The notes under the pieces were generated by a model. It made no database searches and had not been told where the DNA came from. It worked only from the letters and a program-made list of their open reading frames with translations. A DNA stretch of 64,000 nucleotides from assembly GCA_024229115.1 (NCBI GenBank), contig JAAEST010000053.1, forward strand, positions 310,001-374,000. Direction: 5' to 3'. Below, piece by piece: positions 26,385 to 34,415 of the stretch; the stretch's first letter is position 1; the number at the start of each line of letters is the position of its first letter. Source of the stretch: Oligoflexia bacterium (GTDB lineage: Bacteria; Bdellovibrionota; Bacteriovoracia; Bacteriovoracales; Bacteriovoracaceae). Made by a program: the position numbers and the translations under genes.

Positions 26385-27774
26385 GTTCTTAAAACAGGCA
26401 AAGCGATCGGAAGAAGGAATGGCCCTTCTTATGGTGATCTCTGCCGTAACATTACTTACTTGGTTACTGGCCGATTTAACTTTTGAAACACAACTTAATA
26501 AAATTCGTGGTCTTAATTATCAAGAAAAGGTTCAGGCCAAGCTAAACGCACAGTCAGGCCTTAACTTTGCCTTAGGAAAACTTCGAATCTACAAAGAAGC
26601 AAGAAATCTCTTAGAGAAGAATGAGTCCCTCAAGGGAACGGTAAAACCAAATACCATTGAAAAACTTATTATTGCTCCTTTTGTGTATCCAATTCCAGTT
26701 CCTAAAAAAGCTTCTATTATTACTAAAGATGCGATTAAGGAATTTGAAGACGAAACATTTATGGAAGGTGGCTTTCGTCTAGGTATCACTAAGATAAAAG
26801 GATTTCTCAATCCGAATAATATGAGAATTCCTCCTCCTAAACCAAATCAGAATCAAAACCAAAACCAAAATCAAGGACAGCAAGGACAGCAACAAGGGCA
26901 AGACGATCAGACTCCTCCTCACCTTTACATGGAGAAGAAGCTGATTGAAATGATGACCAATACTTTTGAGACGCAGAAAGAGAAGGATGAAACTTTCGAT
27001 GCCCTCTATGGAAACCTTGATCCAGAACTTCTCATTAAAGAATTAAAGTTCTACGTAAATAATCCTAATAGTTATGATGATGGAAGTAAGCCGCAAGTAG
27101 AATCTCTCTACCTTGATTCGGCCATTACTCCTAAGCATGCACCGATGAATAGTATCTCTGAACTCTACCTCCTTCAAGGTTGGCCCGATGCTATCGTCGA
27201 TCTAGTGAAAGACAAGCTCACTGTCCATGAGGTAAGTGTTATTTCGCTCAATGATTTAACGCAAGACACACTGAAAGTTATTTTCCCTAATATTACCCCT
27301 GTTCAAATTGAAGAGTACTTTCGCTTTAAAAATGGGGACCCTGAACTAGGTGAAGAGCCTCAAGAGTTTAAAAGTGTTGATGACTTTAAGAAAGTTATCG
27401 TTGACCAACTGGGTATTACCGATAATGAAGGCTTTGATAAGAGAGAAAAGGAATTTGAAAGTGCTGGCCTAAAGTTTGGAACGGCAGGATCACTCTATCG
27501 TGTTGAATCTATCGGAACATATAAGAAGTCCGAGTATAAATTAGTGGCCTACGTAGAGATTCCAACTCTCCCAAAACCTGAAAAGCCAGCAAATCAAAAT
27601 GGTAATGGCCAAAATAACAATGGCCAAAACGGCAATGGTCAAAACGGCAATGGTCAAAATAGCAATGGTCAAAATGGCAATGGCCAGAATGGTAATGGCC
27701 AGAATGGTAATCAACAAAAGCCAGAACCAATTCAATTTATGGAACCTAGGGTTGTTGAAATCATTCGTGGCTAA
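26374..27774 (+). CDS. gspK: tip pseudopilin GspK with N/Q-rich insert and repeat tail
   Basis: GspK caps the pseudopilus tip. The leader ends at Gly15 (KRSEEG) and the mature start MALLMVISAVTLLTWLLADL lacks Glu5, as is typical of GspK. The body has the helical GspK regions (PMNSISELYLLQGWPDAI and similar). Two low-complexity stretches stand out: an N/Q run around residue 165 and a C-terminal set of pentapeptides of form (G/N/S)NGQN encoded by 15-base repeats. Several starts are possible. ATG at 26374 overlaps gspJ by 11 bases, like the other junctions here. ATG at 26359, or a start further upstream at 26284, cannot be excluded. Confidence 0.85.
   Translation: MLTKFLKQAKRSEEGMALLMVISAVTLLTWLLADLTFETQLNKIRGLNYQEKVQAKLNAQSGLNFALGKLRIYKEARNLLEKNESLKGTVKPNTIEKLIIAPFVYPIPVPKKASIITKDAIKEFEDETFMEGGFRLGITKIKGFLNPNNMRIPPPKPNQNQNQNQNQGQQGQQQGQDDQTPPHLYMEKKLIEMMTNTFETQKEKDETFDALYGNLDPELLIKELKFYVNNPNSYDDGSKPQVESLYLDSAITPKHAPMNSISELYLLQGWPDAIVDLVKDKLTVHEVSVISLNDLTQDTLKVIFPNITPVQIEEYFRFKNGDPELGEEPQEFKSVDDFKKVIVDQLGITDNEGFDKREKEFESAGLKFGTAGSLYRVESIGTYKKSEYKLVAYVEIPTLPKPEKPANQNGNGQNNNGQNGNGQNGNGQNSNGQNGNGQNGNGQNGNQQKPEPIQFMEPRVVEIIRG
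27601..27705 (+). repeat. seven tandem 15-base units in gspK
   Basis: Seven in-frame copies of a unit close to GGCAATGGTCAAAAT, plus a decayed eighth to 27720, encode NGQN pentapeptides. Units differ mainly at third codon positions, so the protein repeat is older than the latest slippage or is selected at the protein level. Confidence 0.9.
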
Positions 27775-27783
27775 ACTTAACTA

Positions 27784-27808
27784 ACGAGTAATTGACCTAT
27801 TTACTCGT
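27784..27808 (+). other. intercistronic hairpin between gspK and gspL
   Basis: ACGAGTAA (27784-27791) and TTACTCGT (27801-27808) can pair around a nine-base loop. It lies in the 81-base gap, the longest within the gsp operon, and has no clear T-run. It may stabilise the upstream mRNA or reduce read-through rather than terminate fully. Confidence 0.4.
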
Positions 27809-27855
27809 GTTAATAATCTAATGCATTCCTCAGCTTTTTCTACTACAATATTACT

Positions 27856-29448
27856 ATGAAAATTCTTTCCATTGATGCAGGAACATATTCAGTTAAAGTC
27901 TTAGAATTTAAGTTCGATCGTCGTTCTTTTCTACTAGAAGATGTTAGAGAATACTTGATCGCTGATGCAGCGAAAACACTTCCCTTAGAGTCAACTTTGG
28001 AAGAAATTCAGGCCTATATTATTAAGTCGGCGATACCTGAAAACTTTGATGGTAAAGTCATCTACCAATTACCAAATAAGTTCGTGACCACAAGATATCT
28101 TAATCTTCCTGTAACGAATAAAAAGAAACTTGATATGATGGTTCCTTTTCAGCTGGATGAGAACCTTCCCTACCCAAGTACCAACGCTCACTTTGTTGCG
28201 AGCTATACAAAAAATAAGAATGACACTGATGTTATCGTCAATATCACTAAAGAAAGTGATTTTGAAAAATACTATGAAACACTTCTCACTCAAAAAGTTG
28301 TTCCTTCAATTCTTACGAGTGAGATGTCTGTTATTAATAAGTATTCGCAGACCAGAAGAAGTAATGCTCCTTATGCAATCTTAGATATCGGTCATGAGAC
28401 AACAAAGTGTTATATCATTAGTGAACAAAAGTTAGTTTCTAATCATATTAGTTTCACAGCAGGTCGCTCAATTGATGAAGTTATCAGTGAAACTTACGAA
28501 ATTCCAATGAATGAAGCCGTTACTTATAAGCATAATAACTGCTTCTTCCTAACTGAAAATCAATATGACAATGTTTCTGAAGATCAAAAAGACTTTGCTC
28601 TTCTTATGAAGCACGCCATGATGCCTCTTATTCTAGATATTAAGAGATGGCTTCTCGGTTACCGAGTAAAGCATGGTCTTAGCGTTGAAAATGTTTACCT
28701 CATGGGTGGTACTTCGAGTATTAATAACTTTTCAAACTTCTTGGCCCAAAACTTAGAGATCAAGGTTCATCATATTGAGACTCCAGAATCTGTGATTGAT
28801 AAGAATGATTTGATTGCTGGTTACGAGTCAAACTATGCTCTGGCCACTTTCATTGCTCGCTCTTCGCAATTAAAAGATAAGCCTATTAATTTTCTCTATG
28901 GCCAGTACTCTAGTGGAAGTGGACTCCAGTTCCCTCTTCACTCGACGACTTTTCTTATGGCGAGAACAATTATTCTCTGCCTCGTTGTTTCAACTTTTCT
29001 TATGATTGAAAGATTTGCCATCACAAAACCAGAACTGAGTAAGGTAGATCGTCAGGTAAAGAAGTTGATGAAGAATCCAGAATTCGGATTGACGGCTAAA
29101 GATCGTCGTACTTATAGAAAATATCCAGAAAGGGTCTTAAAGACTTTAGTAAGAAAAGAAAAGAATATTACTCAAGAGATTAAAACAATCATGGCCAGTT
29201 CAAAAGTAAATGGGCTTGCTACGTTTAGCCTTCTATCAAATTACTTATCTGGAAAAGAAGGTGTTTATTTAAAATCATATTCAAGTAATGACGGTACGAT
29301 TAGAGCAAACTTTATGGGTGAAGACCCTCAAGCGGTTGAAGATCTATTCAAAGCTCTCTCGTCAGGAAGCCCTTTTGCTGGAGCAAAATTTAGTTATAAA
29401 CAAGGCTCAAAGAATTTTAACTTTTACATCGAGGAATCTGAATTATGA
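27856..29448 (+). CDS. gspL: type II secretion protein GspL (PilM-like cytoplasmic domain)
   Basis: GspL anchors GspE to the membrane platform. Residues 1-340 form an actin-like ASKHA domain: SIDAGTYSVKVLE at the start and AILDIGHETTKCYI near residue 175 are the two phosphate-type loops, and VYLMGGTSSINNF matches the adenosine segment, so it looks much like PilM. One membrane segment follows near residues 370-392 (RTIILCLVVSTFLMI), then a periplasmic ferredoxin-like domain. At 530 residues it is longer than the classical roughly 400. It overlaps gspM by four bases (ATGA). Confidence 0.85.
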   Translation: MKILSIDAGTYSVKVLEFKFDRRSFLLEDVREYLIADAAKTLPLESTLEEIQAYIIKSAIPENFDGKVIYQLPNKFVTTRYLNLPVTNKKKLDMMVPFQLDENLPYPSTNAHFVASYTKNKNDTDVIVNITKESDFEKYYETLLTQKVVPSILTSEMSVINKYSQTRRSNAPYAILDIGHETTKCYIISEQKLVSNHISFTAGRSIDEVISETYEIPMNEAVTYKHNNCFFLTENQYDNVSEDQKDFALLMKHAMMPLILDIKRWLLGYRVKHGLSVENVYLMGGTSSINNFSNFLAQNLEIKVHHIETPESVIDKNDLIAGYESNYALATFIARSSQLKDKPINFLYGQYSSGSGLQFPLHSTTFLMARTIILCLVVSTFLMIERFAITKPELSKVDRQVKKLMKNPEFGLTAKDRRTYRKYPERVLKTLVRKEKNITQEIKTIMASSKVNGLATFSLLSNYLSGKEGVYLKSYSSNDGTIRANFMGEDPQAVEDLFKALSSGSPFAGAKFSYKQGSKNFNFYIEESEL

Positions 29449-30074
29449 AATTCCAAGTTTTTAAAAAGTTAGATGAGTTTCTCTTTAAGCAAATGGACAC
29501 GCTTAGAGATAATAGCAATTATAAGCAAGTACTTAGTAAATTAGAATTACTTCCAGAAGAAGCACAGAAGGCCATTAACTATGGTGTTTCTCTCCTTCTT
29601 ATTTTTACTCCTGTTATTGTCATGCTGGTTATTCTCATTGGTAACTTTAGTATTAAAAGAGACCTCAGCGTAAGACAGGATATCAAAGCAGCAATTAATA
29701 ATATTACGAATCAAAAAAGAAGTATTCAATCTCTTGGAGCTAATATCATTGCTCCATTTCCATTAGAAAATAAATCAGATCTTGATCGTAGACTTAGTAC
29801 GGCCATAAGAACTTTTGGGCTTAGCACATCGAAACTCTCAGGTGTTAAACTAGAAGTTGAAAATGAATCTGGTGGCCTTGTCCAATCACTCGCGAAGGTA
29901 AGAATAAACGATGTTTCTTCTGCTGAGTTTGGTTCTCTCCTCAGAGCTCTGGTTATTAATGAGAAAATGAAAGTTAAAAGCTTTAGTCTTAATAAAAATC
30001 CTAAGAAAAACTCGATCTTTGGAGATATTGACCTTATTCATTTTGGTCGTAAAGCTTCTACTGAAAAAGAGTAA
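29445..30074 (+). CDS. gspM: type II secretion protein GspM
   Basis: A 209-residue bitopic inner-membrane protein: a cytoplasmic N-terminus of about 45 residues, one membrane segment (GVSLLLIFTPVIVMLVILIG), a helical stretch and a small periplasmic domain. Sequence similarity in GspM is always weak. The call rests on topology and on the position after gspL, which it overlaps by four bases. It stops two bases before gspN starts. Confidence 0.8.
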   Translation: MKFQVFKKLDEFLFKQMDTLRDNSNYKQVLSKLELLPEEAQKAINYGVSLLLIFTPVIVMLVILIGNFSIKRDLSVRQDIKAAINNITNQKRSIQSLGANIIAPFPLENKSDLDRRLSTAIRTFGLSTSKLSGVKLEVENESGGLVQSLAKVRINDVSSAEFGSLLRALVINEKMKVKSFSLNKNPKKNSIFGDIDLIHFGRKASTEKE

Positions 30075-30076
30075 AT

Positions 30077-30997
30077 ATGAGCAAAAGCAAAGTTCAAGAA
30101 AATTCAATCGACGATCAAGTTTATGAGATTCCAACTCTCTATAAAACAAAGTATGTCATCCTTGTCTTAGTGATGGGGGTCCTAGGATTTGTCTTTAACT
30201 TTCCTGTAAAGAAAATTATCCTTACCCAAGTAGAAAATGCTCTTGCTCAAAACCGTTCTTGCCCAATTGAATACAGTAAGATTGATATTTCTCTACTAAT
30301 GCCAAAAGTTGTTTTTAAGAACCCTAAAATTAATGGCATCTGTTTTCAAAAGCCTGGTCAAACATTGAGCCTTGATAAGCTTGATGTGAAGGCCACAATC
30401 CCAGTACTCTTCCCTCCTGGGATGAAATTCCATGCACAAATTAAGAAAGGGAAAACAGATATTAATATTTATCCTCGTGTTAGTTTTGGTAGAACAGACT
30501 TAAATATTTCTTCAACCAATATAACTGGAGATTTTATTTCTCAAATCATTGGACGACCAAATATCCTAGGCGGTGATCTTTCAGTTAAAGGTGTTATTAA
30601 TCTTGAAAATCACCAACTATCAAAAGGTGCCTTAAGAATTAGAAGTAAAAACTTTGCTGTTAATTCTGTGAATATTAATAATTTTCAAATTCCTTCTCTC
30701 AACCTTGCGACACTAGACTTCTCTGGTGATCTCAATAAGAAGAAACTTGATATTAAGCTGAGAGCTGGTAACGAAAGCACTCCAATCTTTGCGGAATTAA
30801 AAGGGCCAATCATGCTTAATATGAGAGCTCCGGCCAACTCAGGACTTAACCTGACTGGTGAGTTTTCTATTAGTGACCAGTTTATGAAAGACTTCAGTAT
30901 CCTAGGACTTGTCTTACAATCGAAGAAGAAAGTTGATGGAAAGTACATTTTAAAGGTAACAGGGACCCTACAACGCCCATTGCCTAATGTTCTTTAG
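30077..30997 (+). CDS. gspN: type II secretion protein GspN
   Basis: A 306-residue protein with one N-terminal membrane segment (about residues 27-45, YVILVLVMGVLGFVFNFPV) and a periplasmic beta-rich domain with repeated short strands (for example KATIPVLFPPGMKFHAQIK), like the AsmA-related GspN fold. GspN is present in only some type II systems and its role is not settled. It is the last gene of the operon; no convincing terminator follows in the 36 bases before the next gene. Confidence 0.82.
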   Translation: MSKSKVQENSIDDQVYEIPTLYKTKYVILVLVMGVLGFVFNFPVKKIILTQVENALAQNRSCPIEYSKIDISLLMPKVVFKNPKINGICFQKPGQTLSLDKLDVKATIPVLFPPGMKFHAQIKKGKTDINIYPRVSFGRTDLNISSTNITGDFISQIIGRPNILGGDLSVKGVINLENHQLSKGALRIRSKNFAVNSVNINNFQIPSLNLATLDFSGDLNKKKLDIKLRAGNESTPIFAELKGPIMLNMRAPANSGLNLTGEFSISDQFMKDFSILGLVLQSKKKVDGKYILKVTGTLQRPLPNVL

Positions 30998-31033
30998 CTT
31001 GTCTTGAAATCTATTTCTTGATAAAACCCTCCC

Positions 31034-31987
31034 ATGAAAAACTTAACTCAACTTGTTGAAATTGCTCAAGCAGGACTGCAGAAAAATCTCCAATCAGGAT
31101 TACCTTTTCATAACTTCAAAGAAGCTTATGAATACGCAGTTCTTCCTCCAGGTAAACTCTTTCGTCCCCTCCTCTGTTTAGCGGCGGCTCAAGATTATAA
31201 CCAAGGTGAAAATTTTGATAAGAGAGTTTCTGATATATTAAAGCTTAGTAGTGCTTTAGAAATTCACCATAGCTACACTCTTGTCCATGATGATCTTCCG
31301 GCCATGGATGATGATGACTATCGACGAGGTCGTCTTTCCACTCACAAGAAATATGGTCAGTGGCAAGCAATCCTCGTAGGAGATGGTTTACTTAATCATA
31401 GCTACTATCTTATTAGTGATCTTGAGACTAAGTTTGATAAACAGATAAGAAAGTTCTTTGGTTGGGCACTAGGTGCAAAAGGACTTATCCAAGGACAGTA
31501 CTTAGATTTAAGTCATGAAATGAATCATAGCTTTGATAACTTAATCGAAACTCATAACTTAAAGACCGCAAGACTCATTCAAACATCGATGATCTGTGGC
31601 ATGCTAATGACCACTGAGGAGCCTCAACTTGCTTCTCAGAACTTTTATAAACTCTATCGCTTTGGAAGAAGCCTAGGAATTCTCTTCCAGCTTATAGACG
31701 ACCTTACAGAGCTGACAGAGGAAATTAATCAGCATGAGAAAGATGTGAATCCTTGGCTCCATCAAAAAGAGCAAACTCAAGCACGATATTTATTAGAACT
31801 TAGAAAGGTCTCAAATTTTTTGAAAGATCATGAAGGATCTTCTTTAAAAGAGATTACTTCTCAGTATCTCCAAAAACAGAAAACCACCCTAGAAAATGGG
31901 TGGTCTCACTTAGTTCAGTATAATTTGGATCAGAAGACTTTATTGAACCCAGTTATGAGTGTTCTTGATATTTTGAGTTCGAGATAA
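31034..31987 (+). CDS. ispA: trans-isoprenyl diphosphate synthase (IspA-like)
   Basis: This enzyme of 317 residues condenses isopentenyl diphosphate with allylic diphosphates to make farnesyl- or geranylgeranyl-length chains for quinones and undecaprenol. The first aspartate-rich motif is intact (HDDLPAMDDDDYRRG, near residues 92-106), as are KLFRPLL for substrate phosphate binding and the LVGDGLL segment. The second motif reads LIDDLTELTEE instead of the usual DDILD, so the third acidic position is a glutamate. The product length cannot be told from sequence alone. The end overlaps the convergent MerR gene by 48 bases. No dxs or xseB is adjacent. Confidence 0.85.
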   Translation: MKNLTQLVEIAQAGLQKNLQSGLPFHNFKEAYEYAVLPPGKLFRPLLCLAAAQDYNQGENFDKRVSDILKLSSALEIHHSYTLVHDDLPAMDDDDYRRGRLSTHKKYGQWQAILVGDGLLNHSYYLISDLETKFDKQIRKFFGWALGAKGLIQGQYLDLSHEMNHSFDNLIETHNLKTARLIQTSMICGMLMTTEEPQLASQNFYKLYRFGRSLGILFQLIDDLTELTEEINQHEKDVNPWLHQKEQTQARYLLELRKVSNFLKDHEGSSLKEITSQYLQKQKTTLENGWSHLVQYNLDQKTLLNPVMSVLDILSSR

Positions 31988-32437
31988 AATATCAGCAAGT
32001 CTTTCTTTGGCATTCATTAACTTTGAAATTTCATTCTCAGTTAAAGCTTGTCTTGATAATGAATATTCATCATCAATCATTTGATCGATAGTATTTTCAA
32101 AAGTTTGCTCTTCAGAACCATTCTCATCCTCTAAATCATAGTCTTCCTGTGATTTAGTAGGCATAAGATCTTCTCTGACAGCAGACATACGAGTCATGAT
32201 TTCTGCTTTTGCAGCTTCAACAGTCATCTTCTCTTCAAATAATAATTTCTTAATTAAAAGAATGGCTTCAATGTCTTTATGTTCATAAAGCTTTTGACCA
32301 CTTGAGGAAGTTGTTGGAGAAATTTCTTCAAACTCAGATTCCCAAAAGCGTAAAACATAAGGCTTTACACTTGTTAAAGCACATACTTCATTAAGTTTAA
32401 AAAAACTCTTATTTGGAATTTCGATGATTTGATTCAT
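31940..32437 (-). CDS. MerR-family transcriptional regulator
   Basis: A 165-residue DNA-binding protein. The N-terminal winged helix reads FFKLNEVCALTSVKPYVLRFWESEF, followed by the MerR wing (QKLYEHKDIEAILLIKKLLF). The C-terminal part is helical and acidic, with no effector domain and no metal-binding cysteines. Small MerR proteins next to ihfA are common in proteobacteria. Here the gene is 14 bases downstream of ihfA, so the two are probably cotranscribed. Its 3' end overlaps the prenyl synthase gene on the other strand. Confidence 0.88.
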   Translation of the reverse strand: MNQIIEIPNKSFFKLNEVCALTSVKPYVLRFWESEFEEISPTTSSSGQKLYEHKDIEAILLIKKLLFEEKMTVEAAKAEIMTRMSAVREDLMPTKSQEDYDLEDENGSEEQTFENTIDQMIDDEYSLSRQALTENEISKLMNAKERLADILSRTQNIKNTHNWVQ

Positions 32438-32451
32438 GACTTACCTTTTTA

Positions 32452-32859
32452 TTAGTAGTCGTCCCCAGTTCCACCATCTTCAGTATTATTCATGAAGCTG
32501 CTAAGGGCACGATTTGTTCCTTCTTTAGCAGGGATTGAAGAGTCTTCCTTCCCTTTATCATCTAGGCGGTGTGAATATCTAGCAGTCACGTCTTCTTTTA
32601 AAACCTGGCTAGGCTTAAAAGTTAGAACACGACGAGCAGAAATCTCCATCGCTTCACCAGTCTGAGGGTTACGTCCAACTCTTGTTGACTTGTCCCTAAT
32701 TGAGAAGTTACCAAAACCTGAGATTTTGACTTTCTCCCCTCTCGCTAATGTGTCTTTAATAATCTTGAATACAAGATCGACTAGATCAGAAGCTTCCTTT
32801 TTACTGAAGCCAGCTTCCTTATAAACTCTCTCTACAATGTCGGCCTTCGTTAAACTCAT
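32452..32859 (-). CDS. ihfA: integration host factor subunit alpha with C-terminal tail
   Basis: A DNA-bending protein of the HU/IHF family. MSLTKADIVERVYKEAGFSK, ISGFGNFSIRDK and the arm motif GRNPQTGEAMEI match IhfA, and RRVLTFKPSQVLK ends the conserved fold near residue 92. About 40 extra residues follow, polar and ending in acidic residues (EDGGTGDDY), where typical IhfA ends at about 95-100. HU was considered, but the downstream MerR gene favours IhfA. The gene has a good upstream GGAGGAAAAC ribosome site. Confidence 0.87.
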   Translation of the reverse strand: MSLTKADIVERVYKEAGFSKKEASDLVDLVFKIIKDTLARGEKVKISGFGNFSIRDKSTRVGRNPQTGEAMEISARRVLTFKPSQVLKEDVTARYSHRLDDKGKEDSSIPAKEGTNRALSSFMNNTEDGGTGDDY

Positions 32860-32981
32860 CGTTTTCCTCCGTGAAAATCGAGCTATCGAAAAAAATTCTC
32901 CTATTATTAATAGTTTAGCAACTAACTGAAATTAATACTACAAAAAAGTAAAAATAAATTAATTTACCTACTTACACTTAC

Positions 32982-34412
32982 TTACTTTTTACTCTTTTTC
33001 TTTTTCGTAGTCTTTTTCTCAAGTTTTTTCTTAAGCTCTTTTTTCTCAGCATCTTTCTTTTTGAGAAATTCAGTCAATTTTTCTTTAACTTCTTTAAGCT
33101 CTTCTATTAATTTCTTTCTTACTAACTTATCGCTCTTGGCAATCTTAGTATATTCCTTAAGTTTGGCTGTATCGTCTTTTACCATTTTCTTTCGACGCTC
33201 AACCTCTTCCTTAGTCATACGATAGATAGGCATGTCAGCAAGATAGTCGCTAAATACATATTTCTTCTTTGTCAGGTACTCAACGAAAGTCTTTCTGTTC
33301 TTTGACTTCGTAGCTACCTCATATTCTTTCTTCTTAATGAATTTAATAATTTCATTATTCTGCTTAATCTTCTTTTCAAGATCTTTACTTAGAAGTTCAT
33401 ATCTTCTTTGAACAACTTCAATTCTCTTATCAGTAAAAAGTTGAATAATTTCATCAGGTGAATTGAAAATTCTAACCCCACGCTCACTAATAAGTGTATA
33501 GTTTGGAGAAAGTGAAGACACAGTCCCCATTTTCTTTTCTACTTCTTCAAGCGTTGGAGTTTGACCACGTTTAAAAATAAGCTCGATCATCACATCGTTA
33601 TCAACAGTTGAGTCGATATAATCTTTGATAAAATCTGCTTCAATATGCTTATTTAAAAACTTATAAGTCTTACTTGCATCGTAGCCACGTGGAAGTTCTG
33701 TAATGAAGATCTTGTCTTTAATTTGCTCAAACTTCATTGGGAAAATAAACTTCCCTTTATCTGAAATAATTTTCTCAGTGTAAGTATGAACATAAGGCTT
33801 AATTTTCTTTGCCTTCCCTGTCTCTACATATTGAATCATTGAATCACAGATATCTTTGTGATTGAAACTTGGAATAACTGAAGAGAAACCTGTTCCAATT
33901 CCTTCCGCTCCATTAAGAAGCATAATTGGAAGTTTTGGTAAAAGAGCAAACGGCTCCATGACAGTTTCGTCATAGTTTGGAACCATTTCAACTTGGTTTA
34001 GATCATCAAAGAGTAAGTACTCAGCAAGTTTACCAAGCTTACACTCAATATATCTTCCTGCTGCTGGAGCAGTTTCCATTCTCTCCCCAAAGTAACCTTT
34101 CTTATCGATTAATGGGTAGTTATTAGAAAAAGTATAGTCTTGGGCCATATTTACAATGGCCGTCTCAATCGAAGCAGGACCGTGTGGGTGAAGTGTTAAA
34201 ACTAAACCTGTCGCACTTGAAACTTTCGTTAAACCCTTTGATTGATTTCTATAAAGCGTATAAAGAATTCTTCTCTGCCCCGGCTTAAGACCATCTTGCA
34301 GATAAGGAATCGCACGATCCATTAATGTATAAATCTGATACGTTCTATATTCTTCTTTTACAATTGTATCTAGTGGAACGGACTCTAATGAGTGTAAGTA
34401 TTGCTCTTGCAT
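32982..34412 (-). CDS. parC: type IIA topoisomerase subunit A, short form (ParC-like)
   Basis: This 476-residue breakage-reunion subunit has the winged-helix and tower of GyrA/ParC: GLKPGQRRILYTLY near residue 41, HPHGPASIE, and the catalytic tyrosine Tyr121 in AGRYIECKL, the position of GyrA Tyr122. GIGTGFSS is also present. It stops after the coiled-coil gate, so the whole beta-pinwheel C-terminal domain of gyrase and topoisomerase IV is missing. In its place is a strongly lysine-rich end (KKKLEKKTTKKKKSKK). This short form resembles phage T4 and eukaryotic enzymes more than usual bacterial ParC. It begins three bases after the ParE-like stop, so the two are made together. Confidence 0.85.
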   Translation of the reverse strand: MQEQYLHSLESVPLDTIVKEEYRTYQIYTLMDRAIPYLQDGLKPGQRRILYTLYRNQSKGLTKVSSATGLVLTLHPHGPASIETAIVNMAQDYTFSNNYPLIDKKGYFGERMETAPAAGRYIECKLGKLAEYLLFDDLNQVEMVPNYDETVMEPFALLPKLPIMLLNGAEGIGTGFSSVIPSFNHKDICDSMIQYVETGKAKKIKPYVHTYTEKIISDKGKFIFPMKFEQIKDKIFITELPRGYDASKTYKFLNKHIEADFIKDYIDSTVDNDVMIELIFKRGQTPTLEEVEKKMGTVSSLSPNYTLISERGVRIFNSPDEIIQLFTDKRIEVVQRRYELLSKDLEKKIKQNNEIIKFIKKKEYEVATKSKNRKTFVEYLTKKKYVFSDYLADMPIYRMTKEEVERRKKMVKDDTAKLKEYTKIAKSDKLVRKKLIEELKEVKEKLTEFLKKKDAEKKELKKKLEKKTTKKKKSKK

Positions 34413-34415
34413 TTA

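Noticed and set aside
27601-27720. CRISPR-like array of short repeats
   Set aside because: The 15-base units are contiguous without spacers, in frame with gspK, and encode NGQN pentapeptides.
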